Notes: generated by a model not told the origin, from the letters alone. A stretch of DNA of 64,000 bases from an uncultured SAR86 cluster bacterium (GCA_902596165.1 CACJSU010000002.1:124001-188000); one strand, 5' to 3'. Shown: positions 46,913-58,389, counted from the first letter of the stretch. Numbers and translations: made by a program.

Positions 46913-48952
46913 CTAATTTGAACTGGCTTCTTTATTCCATTTATTTTCATAAAAATCTGCTAAAACTTTAAAGGCCATCTTTTTATTTCCAACCTCATCA
47001 ATCAAACCTTTTCTATTATAAAAATCTTGAATTCCAGGCAATGGTCTTAACATGGCTCTAAAATCTTTAAAGACCCAGGGACTTATACCTTGAATTTGAG
47101 GGTTTTTTGAAAGCATTTCTAGTTGGCGCTCGTAGAGTTCAGCCTGATATTCCTCGGACCAAATCTTATTAGTATGATTACCAAATTTTGCACCTGCCCC
47201 AAATTCTGAAATGTGAATGGGTTTGTTAAATGGAGAGCTGATTTTAATATTTGGCATAACCTCAAACATTAATTTTCTGAGAGTGCCCTCGGGAATCATC
47301 ATTTGATCTGTGAAAAATGTTACATAATACCAACCAAAGTATTCGTTATAGGAAATCAAATCAACACTTTCCCCAAGCGGATCGTCAATTGAAAGAGAGA
47401 AAGATAATTTACTATCAAGCGGTATATTTGCTTGATCAAGAATTGATTGAAAAATAGCTTTTTCCTTTGGGCTAACCCATTGAGATTTAGCTCCTTGCAG
47501 CGCCAAGACAAGAACTAATGATCTGAATTGCTCTTCACTACCAGATAAAAGAGCGGCTGTAGATAAGCGTGATGAATCATGAACTTCTATCTCAGAGAGA
47601 AGCTCGTGCAAGAATTTCATTCTTGGTGTGGATAGCGGAGTTTCATTTGCAACAGACCAAACTACTACAGATGCCCTATTCTGATCTCTTTGTACTAATC
47701 TTGTGATTTGATTCCTTGCAATGTCTAATGTTTGAGGATTGCCCCAGTCAATGTTCCAGTAGACAGGAACCTCTTCCCAAAGCATTAATCCAAATTGATC
47801 AGCAACCTTAGCGAGATGTCGGGTGTAGGGATAATGTGCAGCTCTTACAAAATTAATATTCAGATCTTTAGCAGTAGAAAGTAACTCATGAAAATGCTCT
47901 TTTGAGAAAGCTGGCCCTGGAATACCAATGGGTTCAGAGTGCATGGCAATTCCTTTAAATAGAATTTCTTGATTGTTTAAATATATTTTTTGACCTTGCG
48001 TCCTAATGGAACGAAACCCTATCTGATCAGAAATAGTTTCAGCGTTAGATGAAATGATTACCTCATATAGTTTAGGGCTTGAAGGTGACCAAAGTTGAGG
48101 ATTAATCTTTATAGTTTCTCTAATTAATCCCATAGAGTTTGTAGTAAATTCATCTACAAATTGAAGATCTGGAATTTCAAGTTTAATCCTTTGCCCTGAG
48201 GTTTTATCATGCATTTCAAGCTTGAATAAAGCCTCAGAGAAATTTTCAGGATTAAGTTGTAAATATGCGTTTTGAATGAATTTCTTAGGCGTCTCAACAA
48301 TGTAAACGTCACCAACAATTCCTCCCCACGGCCACCAGTCAGTTTTCTGTGTTGGAACAGAAGACTCATTAAGCGTATTATCAGTCTGTATCAACAAGAT
48401 GTTTTCGCCTTCTTTCAAATACTCAGAAATATCAAAATTAAACGGAACATAGCCACCTTCAAACTGCCCAACAATGGAGCCATTAAGAAATATTTTTGTA
48501 GTGAAATTACTACCCTCTATGTAAAGGTGTACTAAAGCTTCTTTTTTGGCTGAATGACTAAATTTCTTATACAACCAAACAGGTCCTCTATAAAAAAATA
48601 GCTTCTCATCTTCAGCATTCCAAGCTCCAGGAATTTGAATTTTTGCAGCGGTTTCAAAATTATATTCAATTAACTCCATGCCTGTTTTTTGAGTTTTATT
48701 TTTAGGGAATCCGCCAAAAAATGATGATTCAGGCAAACCGTTATTCATAGGATCAACTATGTAACTCCATTCACCGTTTAAACTGGTAATTTGACGTGAA
48801 TCAATCCACCCAATTAAATTATCTGGAGAAGGATAATTAGGAGCCTCTCTTTCAAAAAAACTATCTGCATCAGACTTTTCTTCAGCATGTAAACTAATTG
48901 TAAAAACTGTTAAAAAGAAAAAGAAAATTCTTGAAAAAATTATTTCTCGCAC
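46913..48952 (-). CDS. Glycoside hydrolase family 2 (beta-galactosidase/beta-glucuronidase-like)
   Basis: LFFYRGPVWLYKKF; VRAAHYPYTRHLAKVADQFGLMLWEEVPVYW; VVWSVANETPLS. Confidence 0.92.
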   Translation of the reverse strand: MREIIFSRIFFFFLTVFTISLHAEEKSDADSFFEREAPNYPSPDNLIGWIDSRQITSLNGEWSYIVDPMNNGLPESSFFGGFPKNKTQKTGMELIEYNFETAAKIQIPGAWNAEDEKLFFYRGPVWLYKKFSHSAKKEALVHLYIEGSNFTTKIFLNGSIVGQFEGGYVPFNFDISEYLKEGENILLIQTDNTLNESSVPTQKTDWWPWGGIVGDVYIVETPKKFIQNAYLQLNPENFSEALFKLEMHDKTSGQRIKLEIPDLQFVDEFTTNSMGLIRETIKINPQLWSPSSPKLYEVIISSNAETISDQIGFRSIRTQGQKIYLNNQEILFKGIAMHSEPIGIPGPAFSKEHFHELLSTAKDLNINFVRAAHYPYTRHLAKVADQFGLMLWEEVPVYWNIDWGNPQTLDIARNQITRLVQRDQNRASVVVWSVANETPLSTPRMKFLHELLSEIEVHDSSRLSTAALLSGSEEQFRSLVLVLALQGAKSQWVSPKEKAIFQSILDQANIPLDSKLSFSLSIDDPLGESVDLISYNEYFGWYYVTFFTDQMMIPEGTLRKLMFEVMPNIKISSPFNKPIHISEFGAGAKFGNHTNKIWSEEYQAELYERQLEMLSKNPQIQGISPWVFKDFRAMLRPLPGIQDFYNRKGLIDEVGNKKMAFKVLADFYENKWNKEASSN

Positions 48953-48953
48953 A

Positions 48954-49241
48954 TTAATTAATTCCTTGAACCAAAACTACATGACGATTGGAAGAGTTTT
49001 TGGAATACTGCAAAGCCTCTTGATAATCAATTGACTCGTAGCAGAGCTTCGCCTCATTCATTGAATTGAATTCAACCAATACTGTTCTTTCATATTGGCC
49101 ACCTTCTAATTCTATTTGCTCTCCACCTCTGACTAAGAATGTGCCTCCATGCTTACGAATGGCTGGACCAGCTAATTTAATGTATTCATTATATTCTGCT
49201 GCATTGTGAACATGACACCTTGTGATCCAATAAGCTTTCAT
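48954..49241 (-). CDS. DUF1330 domain-containing protein
   Basis: 95 aa; [38 protein letters not shown]. Confidence 0.88.
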   Translation of the reverse strand: MKAYWITRCHVHNAAEYNEYIKLAGPAIRKHGGTFLVRGGEQIELEGGQYERTVLVEFNSMNEAKLCYESIDYQEALQYSKNSSNRHVVLVQGIN

Positions 49242-51409
49242 GAACTTTTAAAGTTCAATCTCATTTCGTGCAAGATGGGCTCAGTGTATCCACTAGGCTG
49301 AACTCTTCCTTGTATAGCAAGATTGCATGCTGCCTTAAATGCAATACCATCGTAAGATGGCCCCATTGGTAGATATGAAGGGTCGCCAGAGTTTTGTTGA
49401 TCAACTACAACAGCCATTCGCTTCATAGTATCAATGACTTGTTCCTCAGAACAAATAGAATGGTGGAGCCAATTGGCAATATGCTGGCTGGATATTCTGC
49501 AGGTTGCCCTATCTTCCATAAGTCCTACATTATTTATGTCTGGTACTTTTGAGCACCCTACCCCTTGATCCACCCATCTGACAACATAACCAAGAATACC
49601 TTGAGCATTGTTATCCAACTCCATCTGTATGATGTCTGGTGAAAGAGACTTTATATCGTCAATTACTGGAATTGTTAAAATATCATCAAGACTAGCTTTT
49701 GCACGTTCTAGCAAAGCCTCTTGCCGATCTGACACCAAAATTTGATGATAGTGCATAGCATGCAAAGTTGCACCCGTAGGAGATGGAACCCAGGCACAAT
49801 TTGCTCCAGACTCAGGATGCATAGTTTTAGTCTTATACATATTTAACATTTCATCAGGCATTGGCCACATACCTTTCCCAATTTGCGCATTTCCTTTAAA
49901 GCCTGTCTCAAGACCGCAATCAACATTCCAATCTTCATATGCAGAAATCCATGGTTGCTGTTTCATTTCTGCCTTTGGAATCATTGGACCAGCTTCCATG
50001 CTTGTATGAATTTCATCTCCAGTTCTATCTAAAAAACCTGTATTAATAAATATCACTCTTTCTCTAGCAACACGAATGCACTCTTTTAAATTGACAGTGG
50101 TCCTTCTTTCCTCATCCATGATTCCAACTTTTGCTGTGAGTGAATTAAGATTTAATGATTTTTCAACTGCTGAAAATAAATCACAAGTAAACTGAACTTC
50201 ATCAGGACCATGCATTTTTGGCTTTACAATATAAATACTTCCAGCTTGAGAGTTTTTAATACCACTATCACCATTCAAATCATGCATGGCAATGCAAATT
50301 GTAAACATTGCATCTAATATTCCCTCTGGCACCTCATTCCCATCCTTATCAAGAATTGCAGGATTGGTCATTAAGTGTCCTACATTTCTTACAAGCATAA
50401 GGCTTCTCCCTGAAAGCTGAAAGTTAGACCCATCTGGAGCTATATAACTTCTGTCAGGATTTAGAGAACGAGTCATTTCGGAGTCACCCTTAATAAAAGT
50501 TTCTTTGAGATCTCCCTTCATTAAACCTAGCCAATTTCGATAAACAGTTACTTTGTCTTCGCCGTCGACTGCTGCAACTGAGTCTTCGCAATCCTGAATA
50601 GTTGTAATTGCAGATTCAAGCAACACATCTTTAATGCCAGCAGGATCTGTTGCTCCAACCGAATGACTGGGGTCTATTTGAATTTCAGCATGGAGGTTAT
50701 TATTTTTTAGCAATACTCCTGAAGGTTGATCTGCTGCACCTTGATAACCTTGAAACTGGTCACTATTTTTTAGGCTAACACTCGCTCCATTATTTAGCCC
50801 TACCTCAAGATGCCCTTCTTTAACGCAGAATGAACTAACATTAGAATAGCTAGCGTTATTAAGCGCAAAATGTTCATCTAAAAAATTCTTTGAAAATGCG
50901 ATAACTTTATCGCCACGTATAGGATTATATGCACCTGCCTTTGAAGCCCCATCATCCTCGGAGATCATATCAGTGCCATACAAAGCATCATAGAGACTGC
51001 CCCATCTAGCATTGGCAGCGTTTAAAGCAAATCTTGCATTCATTACTGGAACAACTAACTGGGGTCCAGCAATAGACGAAATTTCGGGATCAACATTTTC
51101 CGTCGTGATTTTGAAGTCCTCACCTTCTGGAAGCAGATAGCCAATGTCCTTTAAAAAATCTTTATAAACATCAAGATTTTTTTCTCCACCAGGATTCGCT
51201 AAATGCCAAGCATCGATTTGATCCTGGATAGATTCTCTAATATCTAGTAACTCTTTATTTCTTGGACTAAATTCATGAATAATATTTTCTAAACTGGTCC
51301 AAAAATGATCTTCAGATAAGTTCAATCCTGGCAATACTTCAGATTTAAGAAATGCTTCTAGATCTGTTGAAACTGATAATGATCCCTTGTTGATATATTT
51401 GTCTGGCAC
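49238..51409 (-). CDS. glcB: Malate synthase G
   Basis: 723 aa; [67 protein letters not shown]. Confidence 0.96.
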   Translation of the reverse strand: MPDKYINKGSLSVSTDLEAFLKSEVLPGLNLSEDHFWTSLENIIHEFSPRNKELLDIRESIQDQIDAWHLANPGGEKNLDVYKDFLKDIGYLLPEGEDFKITTENVDPEISSIAGPQLVVPVMNARFALNAANARWGSLYDALYGTDMISEDDGASKAGAYNPIRGDKVIAFSKNFLDEHFALNNASYSNVSSFCVKEGHLEVGLNNGASVSLKNSDQFQGYQGAADQPSGVLLKNNNLHAEIQIDPSHSVGATDPAGIKDVLLESAITTIQDCEDSVAAVDGEDKVTVYRNWLGLMKGDLKETFIKGDSEMTRSLNPDRSYIAPDGSNFQLSGRSLMLVRNVGHLMTNPAILDKDGNEVPEGILDAMFTICIAMHDLNGDSGIKNSQAGSIYIVKPKMHGPDEVQFTCDLFSAVEKSLNLNSLTAKVGIMDEERRTTVNLKECIRVARERVIFINTGFLDRTGDEIHTSMEAGPMIPKAEMKQQPWISAYEDWNVDCGLETGFKGNAQIGKGMWPMPDEMLNMYKTKTMHPESGANCAWVPSPTGATLHAMHYHQILVSDRQEALLERAKASLDDILTIPVIDDIKSLSPDIIQMELDNNAQGILGYVVRWVDQGVGCSKVPDINNVGLMEDRATCRISSQHIANWLHHSICSEEQVIDTMKRMAVVVDQQNSGDPSYLPMGPSYDGIAFKAACNLAIQGRVQPSGYTEPILHEMRLNFKSS

Positions 51410-51537
51410 TATTTTCTCGCTTATGAAATAAAAATAAAGATATAGTCTAACAAATAAAAATGTATGGCTAGAAGAAAATTAATTTAATTACATTATTAAT
51501 TTTGACACCTACTAATAACAGTCTAGAATTCATTAGA

Positions 51538-52536
51538 ATGCACCAACGAAACACATTATTTATAAGCTTAATAATTATATTAATGACCTCATGTGGTGGC
51601 GGAGGCGGCGGATCATCATCAGAAAATCTTCCAGCTAACTCTGCAACCCCGGCTCCTGCTCCAATCCCCTCTTCACCATCAACAACAGTAACAAGCAACC
51701 TTGTTTCCCAAGCCAAGGGAACCATCAGTGGAGAGATTACCTATAAAGAAATTGATAGAGAGTTTATTCTCTATGTTCCTTCTAGCTATGACAGCTCTTC
51801 AAAGCAACCCCTTGTATTTAACTTTCATGGATATGGGAGTAATGCAAATGAGCAAATGAACTATGGAGATCTTCGATCTCAAGCTGATGCGAACGGTTTT
51901 ATATTGGTTCATCCTGATGCGCTAGACGATATTGGAGGAAAAAGTTATTGGAACATGGGAGGTTGGTCAATTAGCGTTCATGATGATCTAGAGTTTATAG
52001 AGAATTTAATAAATCTTTTAATGGATAAATACTCCATTAATGCTGAAAGAATTTATTCCACGGGGATGTCAAATGGTGGCTTTTTTAGCTTTCATCTTGC
52101 ATGCAACTTAAACGCTAGTTTTGCAGCTATTGCTTCAGTAACCGGTTCAATGTCTTACGAGACTTTTGATAATTGCAATGCAAGAAAACCTACCCCAGTT
52201 CTTCAGATTCATGGATCAATTGATACCGTGGTGCCATACAATGGAATAGACTCGATCATGAAGCCTATCAAAGATGTAATGGACTACTGGAAACTTAATA
52301 ATGGTTGTGAAGACTTCGTGCTGTCTCAACCTGGACTGCTTCCAGGAACAACCTCTTGGACAGAAACCTACCTATTTGATAACTGTTTAAATGGGACTCA
52401 AAATATTCATCTTTACGTTCAAGGAGCTGGGCACATCTGGCCTGGTTCGATATACGAAAGCATTAATGATCCAAATTCCAGCAAAAGAATCTGGGAGTTT
52501 TTTTCAAAGTATGACATAAATGGTGTCATACAATAA
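51538..52536 (+). CDS. PHB depolymerase/LpqC-like esterase lipoprotein
   Basis: Lipobox LMTSCGGGGGGSSS; YSTGMSNGGFFSFHLAC nucleophile; GAGHIWPG. Confidence 0.88.
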   Translation: MHQRNTLFISLIIILMTSCGGGGGGSSSENLPANSATPAPAPIPSSPSTTVTSNLVSQAKGTISGEITYKEIDREFILYVPSSYDSSSKQPLVFNFHGYGSNANEQMNYGDLRSQADANGFILVHPDALDDIGGKSYWNMGGWSISVHDDLEFIENLINLLMDKYSINAERIYSTGMSNGGFFSFHLACNLNASFAAIASVTGSMSYETFDNCNARKPTPVLQIHGSIDTVVPYNGIDSIMKPIKDVMDYWKLNNGCEDFVLSQPGLLPGTTSWTETYLFDNCLNGTQNIHLYVQGAGHIWPGSIYESINDPNSSKRIWEFFSKYDINGVIQ

Positions 52537-52539
52537 AAA

Positions 52540-52557
52540 AGGGGTCTGATGACCCCT
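52540..52557. terminator. Bidirectional hairpin terminator
   Basis: AAAAAAGGGGTC-TGAT-GACCCCTCTTTTT. Confidence 0.85.
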
Positions 52558-52579
52558 CTTTTTAAATTGATTAAAAATT

Positions 52580-53020
52580 CTATTTTTTAAAATCAACTCT
52601 GTAGATGATGTGGTGAGCAATCATCTTACGAATCTCTTCGTAACCTTTAGATATTTCCTCTAACTCAACCTCATTATCTCCATAAAGTTTCTCCAACTCA
52701 GACTCGACCGCTTTGTTTTTTTCTTCAGTTGGTTGCATTGAGGCCAAATCTTTATACTGAACAGTGATCCAAACATTTGGTGAATCAGCAACGCTGAGTG
52801 AAGTCCATACATTAAAATCCTCTACATAACCAAGTTTCTTTTGCACATTCATAGCCCTGACCCAGGTTCTGTTGAGATTTGTAAGGTATGTATCTACATA
52901 GTTTGGTTGAACCGCGACAACAGTTAACTCCATTGGCTCTTGAGAAGGAGTAAAATCTTCGTAGATTTCTGCTGATGCAAACATAGTCAATAACAAAGGT
53001 AAAAGTAAAAACTTTTTCAT
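52580..53020 (-). CDS. Secreted protein of unknown function
   Basis: 146 aa with signal peptide MKKFLLLPLLLTMFASA. Confidence 0.6.
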   Translation of the reverse strand: MKKFLLLPLLLTMFASAEIYEDFTPSQEPMELTVVAVQPNYVDTYLTNLNRTWVRAMNVQKKLGYVEDFNVWTSLSVADSPNVWITVQYKDLASMQPTEEKNKAVESELEKLYGDNEVELEEISKGYEEIRKMIAHHIIYRVDFKK

Positions 53021-53039
53021 AATTTTTCCTTATAAATTT

Positions 53040-53777
53040 TTATCTAATTAAAGTCCCAGAATACATCCTTGAATTTTCACAAGAATATGTTTCTCTGACC
53101 GCTTTATTCTCATCTGTATTGTTAACATTTGACCAGTAATGATCAATTGCTTTGCCCCATTCCTCCCAATCAGGCGAGCCATAGGATAATACAAAATCAT
53201 ACTCAGCAAGTTGAGCTGGAGCTCCATTGCTAGGTCTGATTAAACGGGCACCATTTTTTATGCCTGCTTCATGAGAAATTTTCATTTGATTGCTTAGATT
53301 GATAAAAGCATCAGCAAGAGTCTTGCCTTCTTTTAAGTTGCAGTAACGATAAGAAACTGGATACGCGCTTGATAATTCATCTGAATCAAAATTTGATTCT
53401 AAAACCCATTGAACAGCATTGAAGGCTTGCACACATGTTACAGGAATTGAGTCTCTTACTTTCTTAAAATCATCACCAAACCAATTATCCAAAGCCTTTC
53501 CCATATTGGTAGCTGTATCAGTGTGGCCGACCCAGAACATATCAAAATCATTCAATGGAGTCCGATATCTAGGCACCATAACAGCTGCATCATAACCAGC
53601 TTCATCAGTTGCATCCATGACTTTGTTCCATGACTTGGACCATTTCATAAAATCATCAAAACTTTTTCCATCATTAAGATTACACATTAAGTACTCTGCT
53701 CTAATTGGATCAGGAACTTCCTGTGATTGAATAAAACTTGCTGAAAACAACAAAGTAATTAGAAATATTTTTTTCAT
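53040..53777 (-). CDS. Secreted protein of unknown function with internal duplication
   Basis: 245 aa; signal peptide; two similar segments starting RAEYLMCNLNDGKSFDDF and PVSYRYCNLKEGKTLADA. Confidence 0.6.
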   Translation of the reverse strand: MKKIFLITLLFSASFIQSQEVPDPIRAEYLMCNLNDGKSFDDFMKWSKSWNKVMDATDEAGYDAAVMVPRYRTPLNDFDMFWVGHTDTATNMGKALDNWFGDDFKKVRDSIPVTCVQAFNAVQWVLESNFDSDELSSAYPVSYRYCNLKEGKTLADAFINLSNQMKISHEAGIKNGARLIRPSNGAPAQLAEYDFVLSYGSPDWEEWGKAIDHYWSNVNNTDENKAVRETYSCENSRMYSGTLIR

Positions 53778-53890
53778 TTTTTCTCCGGTAAAAGTAATTA
53801 ATGATATCCAGTATGCAATATATGTATGAAAAATACATGGATCATCTATTAAAATAATACAATAAATATTTAAAATAATTTATTTTTACT

Positions 53891-55561
53891 ATGCGTAATT
53901 TTCTGATCCTCTTATTGCTTAGCTCATCTTCAATGCTTCATAGTATTGAAAAAGCTGATTTAATAATTAGTTCCAATAAAGTGATCCTAATGACAGGTCA
54001 TCAAAAAGCTCAGCCACTTTCAATTGCTATTCAAAATAAAAAAATAGTTTGGATTGGATCACACACTGAAGCAAAAAAAATTCAAGGGCAACGCATTAAC
54101 TATCATAATCAAGCCATTCTCCCGGGTTTTATTGATGCTCATGGTCACGCATCCTACTTAGCATTCGCTACACAAGTTGCAAACATTGCCTCTCCCCCAG
54201 TTGGAGAAGTTACAACCATTAAAGATCTTCAAGAAAATCTCAAAAAATTTATCAAAGACTCTGATCTAAAGCCTGGCGAATGGGTCATGGGACTTGGTTA
54301 CGATGACTCGCTTTTAGCAGAACAAAGACACCCCACCAAAGTTGATCTTGATGCAGTTAGCACTGATCATCCAATATATCTTATTCATGTCTCAGCTCAT
54401 TTGGGTGCCACAAATTCACTGGGCTTATCCTTGGCAAATATTAATAACGAAACACACGATCCTCCCGGTGGAAAAATCCGGAGGTATGAAAACTCACTCG
54501 AGCCAAACGGGGTTTTCGAAGAAACTGCTGCCTACCCTCTTCAACAATTGGCCATGAGCGCTTACAAAGACCCAATTGGCAGCGTCAAAAAAGCTATGGA
54601 TATTTATGCTAGAAACGGTATTACCACAGCTCAAGATGGAGCCTCTAACCTAGAAACCATTGCTTTAATACAAGCAGCTGATGCTCAAGGCATGATCAAT
54701 CTGGATATTATTAGTTACCCCATAGGACAAAATGGATTAGATCAAAATATAGATTCAATTAATTTCGGTAACTATAAAGGAAGATTAAAAATTGGAGGCA
54801 TCAAACTAATTTTAGACGGCTCACCTCAAGGGAAAACTGCTTATTTAACTGAACCCTATTACAAACCGCCTCACAGTGAGTCAGATTCGTATAAAGGATA
54901 TCCTCTCATTCCTCAGTCAGAAGTTTCAAAATGGGTAAAGCGGTATGCTGACCTCAACATTCCCATTATGGCCCATGCCAATGGTGATGCTGCAGCTGAT
55001 ATGCTTATTGAAGCTGTAAAAGATGCAGGCATTACTTCCGACCATCGAACCATCATGATTCATGCGCAAACCGTTAGAGAAGACCAACTGGATCAAATGA
55101 AAGAACTAAGTATCATCCCTTCTTATTTTTCAACCCATACATTCTACTGGGGAGACTGGCATAGAGATTCAGTGTTTGGAGAAGATCGTGCCATGCGTAT
55201 AAGTCCTACAAAATCTACTCTCAATAGAAAAATGCCTTTCACCGTCCACAATGATGCTCCTGTTGTTCCACCCGATATGATTAGACTGTTGTGGTCCACA
55301 ACCAACAGAAAAACCAGGTCTGGAAAAGTTCTGGGTGAGGAACAAAAAATTTCTGCATATTCAGCTCTGGAGGCCATGACAATTAACGCTGCTTTTCAGC
55401 ATTTTGAGGATGATATCAAAGGCAGTATTGAGGTTGGTAAACTGGCAGACTTAGTGGTCTTATCAGAGGATCCTTTAAGCATACCAGTTAATGAACTGCT
55501 AGAATTAAAAATTATGGCCACTTACTCACATGGCAAGGAAATCTTTAAAAATGAAAAATAA
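53891..55561 (+). CDS. Secreted amidohydrolase (YtcJ-like)
   Basis: LPGFIDAHGHASYL; GKIRRYENSLEPNGVFEETA; AHANGDAAADMLIEAV; FTVHNDAPVVPPD. Confidence 0.92.
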   Translation: MRNFLILLLLSSSSMLHSIEKADLIISSNKVILMTGHQKAQPLSIAIQNKKIVWIGSHTEAKKIQGQRINYHNQAILPGFIDAHGHASYLAFATQVANIASPPVGEVTTIKDLQENLKKFIKDSDLKPGEWVMGLGYDDSLLAEQRHPTKVDLDAVSTDHPIYLIHVSAHLGATNSLGLSLANINNETHDPPGGKIRRYENSLEPNGVFEETAAYPLQQLAMSAYKDPIGSVKKAMDIYARNGITTAQDGASNLETIALIQAADAQGMINLDIISYPIGQNGLDQNIDSINFGNYKGRLKIGGIKLILDGSPQGKTAYLTEPYYKPPHSESDSYKGYPLIPQSEVSKWVKRYADLNIPIMAHANGDAAADMLIEAVKDAGITSDHRTIMIHAQTVREDQLDQMKELSIIPSYFSTHTFYWGDWHRDSVFGEDRAMRISPTKSTLNRKMPFTVHNDAPVVPPDMIRLLWSTTNRKTRSGKVLGEEQKISAYSALEAMTINAAFQHFEDDIKGSIEVGKLADLVVLSEDPLSIPVNELLELKIMATYSHGKEIFKNEK

Positions 55562-57629
55562 TACTAAATTTAATCATTCTGTGATTTTGATTAAAAAATA
55601 TCTTTTGAGCTTCTTTTTGATGCTAATAATCTCTCCTATATCCCATGCAGATGAAAGCCTGGCTTTATTTGAGCCAATGGATGTATTTGATCTTGAGTGG
55701 GCAACTGATCCTCGAGTATCACCTGATGGCAAAACTATAGTCTACGTGCGTAAATCCAATGATGTCATGAAAGATCGTGAACGATCTAATTTATGGCAGG
55801 TTTCAACGGACGGAACTGATCATAGACCACTTTATTCAGGCTTAAAAAGCATCAAATCTCCTCGCTGGTCACCAAGCGGAGAAAAGCTCGCATTTGTTTC
55901 TAATGATACTGGTTCGCAACAAATTCATGTGCGGTGGACAGACAATGGAGAAACTGCGGTCATTTCGCAATTACAAGCTTCGCCCTCAAATCTGTCTTGG
56001 TCACCAGATGGGAAATGGCTTGCCTTTACCATGAATGTTAAAGCACCCTCTGAGACTATCGCTGAGCCTCGAACAAAACCTGAAGGTGCTAGTTGGGCCA
56101 AGGGACCTATAACAGTAACAACAACCCGATATCAATATGATGGGCAAGGAATTGTTGAACCTGCATATCGTCATGTATTTATTGTTCCTGCTGATGGAGG
56201 CACTGCACGGCAACTTACTGAAGGTAATTTTAATCATTATGGGCCTCTGGCTTGGTCACCAAAAAGCACTCATATTTTCTTTTCAGCCTATCGTTCTGAC
56301 GATTGGGAGCTTGTAAGCGACGAAGCAGATATTTATTCAGTAAATGTAGTCACAAAAGATATCAAACAAATCACCAACCAATCTGGTGCTGAACGCTCAC
56401 CAGTCATATCGCCAAATGGGGAATTGATTGCATTTAATCAAGAAGAAAGGCGGCCTCTGGCCTACACGCCAGATCAAATCGTAATCATGGATCTAAATGG
56501 AAATAATATGCGCCTGTTAACTGAAGATCTAGATGGAGATGCGAACAATTTACATTGGGCTAATGATAGCAAGTCTATTTTCTTTGCTTATGATGAGCGT
56601 GGTATTAGAAAGATCGGTCGAGTCACCACAAAAGGTAAACTTCAAGAGATTACAAAAGGACTTGGTGGAACGACGCTAGGAAGACCCTATCTTTCAGGAG
56701 GCTTTCATCTTGCTAATGATACTATTGCATATACTCACGGGACTTCTAAGCGACCTGCAAACGTTGCTGTTATAAATGAAGAAGAAGTACAAATTTTAAC
56801 AGCCTTGAATGAAGATCTTTTAAGTCACCGCAAATTAGGAGCAGTCAACGAAATTACTTACAAGTCCTCCTTCGATAATCAGGAAATTCAAGGTTGGTAT
56901 ATTACCCCGCCAGATTTTGATCCTTCAAAAAAATATCCATTAATTCTTGAAATTCACGGTGGGCCGCATCTAGCTTATGGGCCCTATTTCTCAGCTGAAT
57001 TACAAATCATGGCAGCAGCTGGATATGTTGTTTTTTATAATAACTATCGCGGAAGCCTATCATATGGCGAAGATTTTGCCCTTCTTTTGCAATACAAATA
57101 TTCTAGCGAAGAAGATTTTGCTGATCATATGTCAGGCATAGATACGTTGATTGATCTTGGATTTATTGATGATGAAAACCTTTTTGTTGCTGGTGGCAGT
57201 GCCGGTGGAATCGCTACTGCATATGCAGTTGGGTTAACGGATCGTTTTAATGCCGCTGTTGCTGCTAAACCCGTCATTAACTGGTTAAGCAAACCCTTAA
57301 CTGCTGACTCTATGGTCGGTCAAATCTATCACCAATTCCCAGGTCCTCCTTGGGAACATCTTGAACATTACTGGAATAGATCGCCATTATCCTTAATGGG
57401 AAATGTAACAACCCCTACAATGTTGCTGACAGGCGAAAATGATCGAAGAACGCCTATTTCAGAAACTGAACAATTTTATCAAGCCCTAAGATTAAAAGGA
57501 GTAGACAGTGCTATGGTCAGACTTCCAGATACTTCTCATGGAATTGCAAGCAGACCCTCTCGGCTAATTACAAAAGTTGATCATATTCTTGCTTGGTTTG
57601 AGAGATATAAAACTGAGACAACACAATAA
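55551..57629 (+). CDS. S9 family peptidase (prolyl oligopeptidase/acylaminoacyl peptidase-like)
   Basis: N-terminal WD40-like TolB repeats (SWSPDGKWLAF); GGSAGGIATAYAVG; DTSHGI. Confidence 0.92.
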   Translation: MKNNTKFNHSVILIKKYLLSFFLMLIISPISHADESLALFEPMDVFDLEWATDPRVSPDGKTIVYVRKSNDVMKDRERSNLWQVSTDGTDHRPLYSGLKSIKSPRWSPSGEKLAFVSNDTGSQQIHVRWTDNGETAVISQLQASPSNLSWSPDGKWLAFTMNVKAPSETIAEPRTKPEGASWAKGPITVTTTRYQYDGQGIVEPAYRHVFIVPADGGTARQLTEGNFNHYGPLAWSPKSTHIFFSAYRSDDWELVSDEADIYSVNVVTKDIKQITNQSGAERSPVISPNGELIAFNQEERRPLAYTPDQIVIMDLNGNNMRLLTEDLDGDANNLHWANDSKSIFFAYDERGIRKIGRVTTKGKLQEITKGLGGTTLGRPYLSGGFHLANDTIAYTHGTSKRPANVAVINEEEVQILTALNEDLLSHRKLGAVNEITYKSSFDNQEIQGWYITPPDFDPSKKYPLILEIHGGPHLAYGPYFSAELQIMAAAGYVVFYNNYRGSLSYGEDFALLLQYKYSSEEDFADHMSGIDTLIDLGFIDDENLFVAGGSAGGIATAYAVGLTDRFNAAVAAKPVINWLSKPLTADSMVGQIYHQFPGPPWEHLEHYWNRSPLSLMGNVTTPTMLLTGENDRRTPISETEQFYQALRLKGVDSAMVRLPDTSHGIASRPSRLITKVDHILAWFERYKTETTQ

Positions 57630-57695
57630 AACAACTGTGATAAGGTTATGACTTATTAGTTTTACAATATAAATTTATATATTTATGGAGATGAT

Positions 57696-58229
57696 ATGAA
57701 TAAACTACTTTCAATAATTGGCTTGTTATTTATAGCTCAAATTACATTTGCTGGTCATCACGAATCTGGGCATATGAAAAAAGGGGTTGTTATTGGTTAT
57801 GAGATCTCAGAGGATGGGACAAAGTTAGACATTCTTGCTGGAGATCCATCTCTTGTAAAAATTTGGGTTGATTACGTTGAAGCGCATAATCAACGCGATC
57901 TTGAGGCAATTGATAAAACCAATGCTGAAGACTTAGTTGGCAAGGCTCCCAACGGGGTGATTGTGAATGGTTCTGCAGAGCATGCTACTTTTCTTAAGAA
58001 CTGGTTTGAAACATCAAATCCAATATGGGAATTAGTTTATGCTATGGCAAATGATGTGCCTCAAGCAGATGGCTCTATTCATCATTGGGTGACCTCTTCT
58101 TACAAAGTAACCGATACCATTGATGGCAAAGAGGTGGTTGCAAGAGAATCATTTGATGTGCGGATTGAAAACAATAAAATCAAAGAGATCATAGTAGCCT
58201 CTCGACAAGTTCTTTCTGAAGAAGAATAA
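57696..58229 (+). CDS. Secreted SnoaL/NTF2-like protein
   Basis: Signal peptide then IWVDYVEAHNQRDLEAIDKTNAEDLVGKAPNGVIVNGSAEHATFLKNWF. Confidence 0.65.
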   Translation: MNKLLSIIGLLFIAQITFAGHHESGHMKKGVVIGYEISEDGTKLDILAGDPSLVKIWVDYVEAHNQRDLEAIDKTNAEDLVGKAPNGVIVNGSAEHATFLKNWFETSNPIWELVYAMANDVPQADGSIHHWVTSSYKVTDTIDGKEVVARESFDVRIENNKIKEIIVASRQVLSEEE

Positions 58230-58240
58230 ATCTTTCTAAC

Positions 58241-58316
58241 TGGAGCGGGAAACCAGGTTCGAACTGGCGACCTCAACCTTGGCAAGGTTGCGCTCTACCA
58301 ACTGAGCTATTCCCGC
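58241..58316 (-). tRNA. tRNA-Gly(GCC), CCA encoded
   Basis: GCGGGAATAGCTCAGTTGGTAGAGCGCAACCT-TGCCAAG-GTTGAGGTCGCCAGTTCGAACCTGGTTTCCCGCTCCA. Confidence 0.96.
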
Positions 58317-58389
58317 TTTTGAGTTGGTTAATATACATCCAAGCTTTTAGTCATTCAAGAAAAATATATTTTAAATATATAATAAACAT

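Noticed and set aside
51468-51725. 85-aa minus ORF with DDDPPPPPPHEV
   Set aside because: Antisense of the lipoprotein poly-Gly/Ser linker; no independent coding support.
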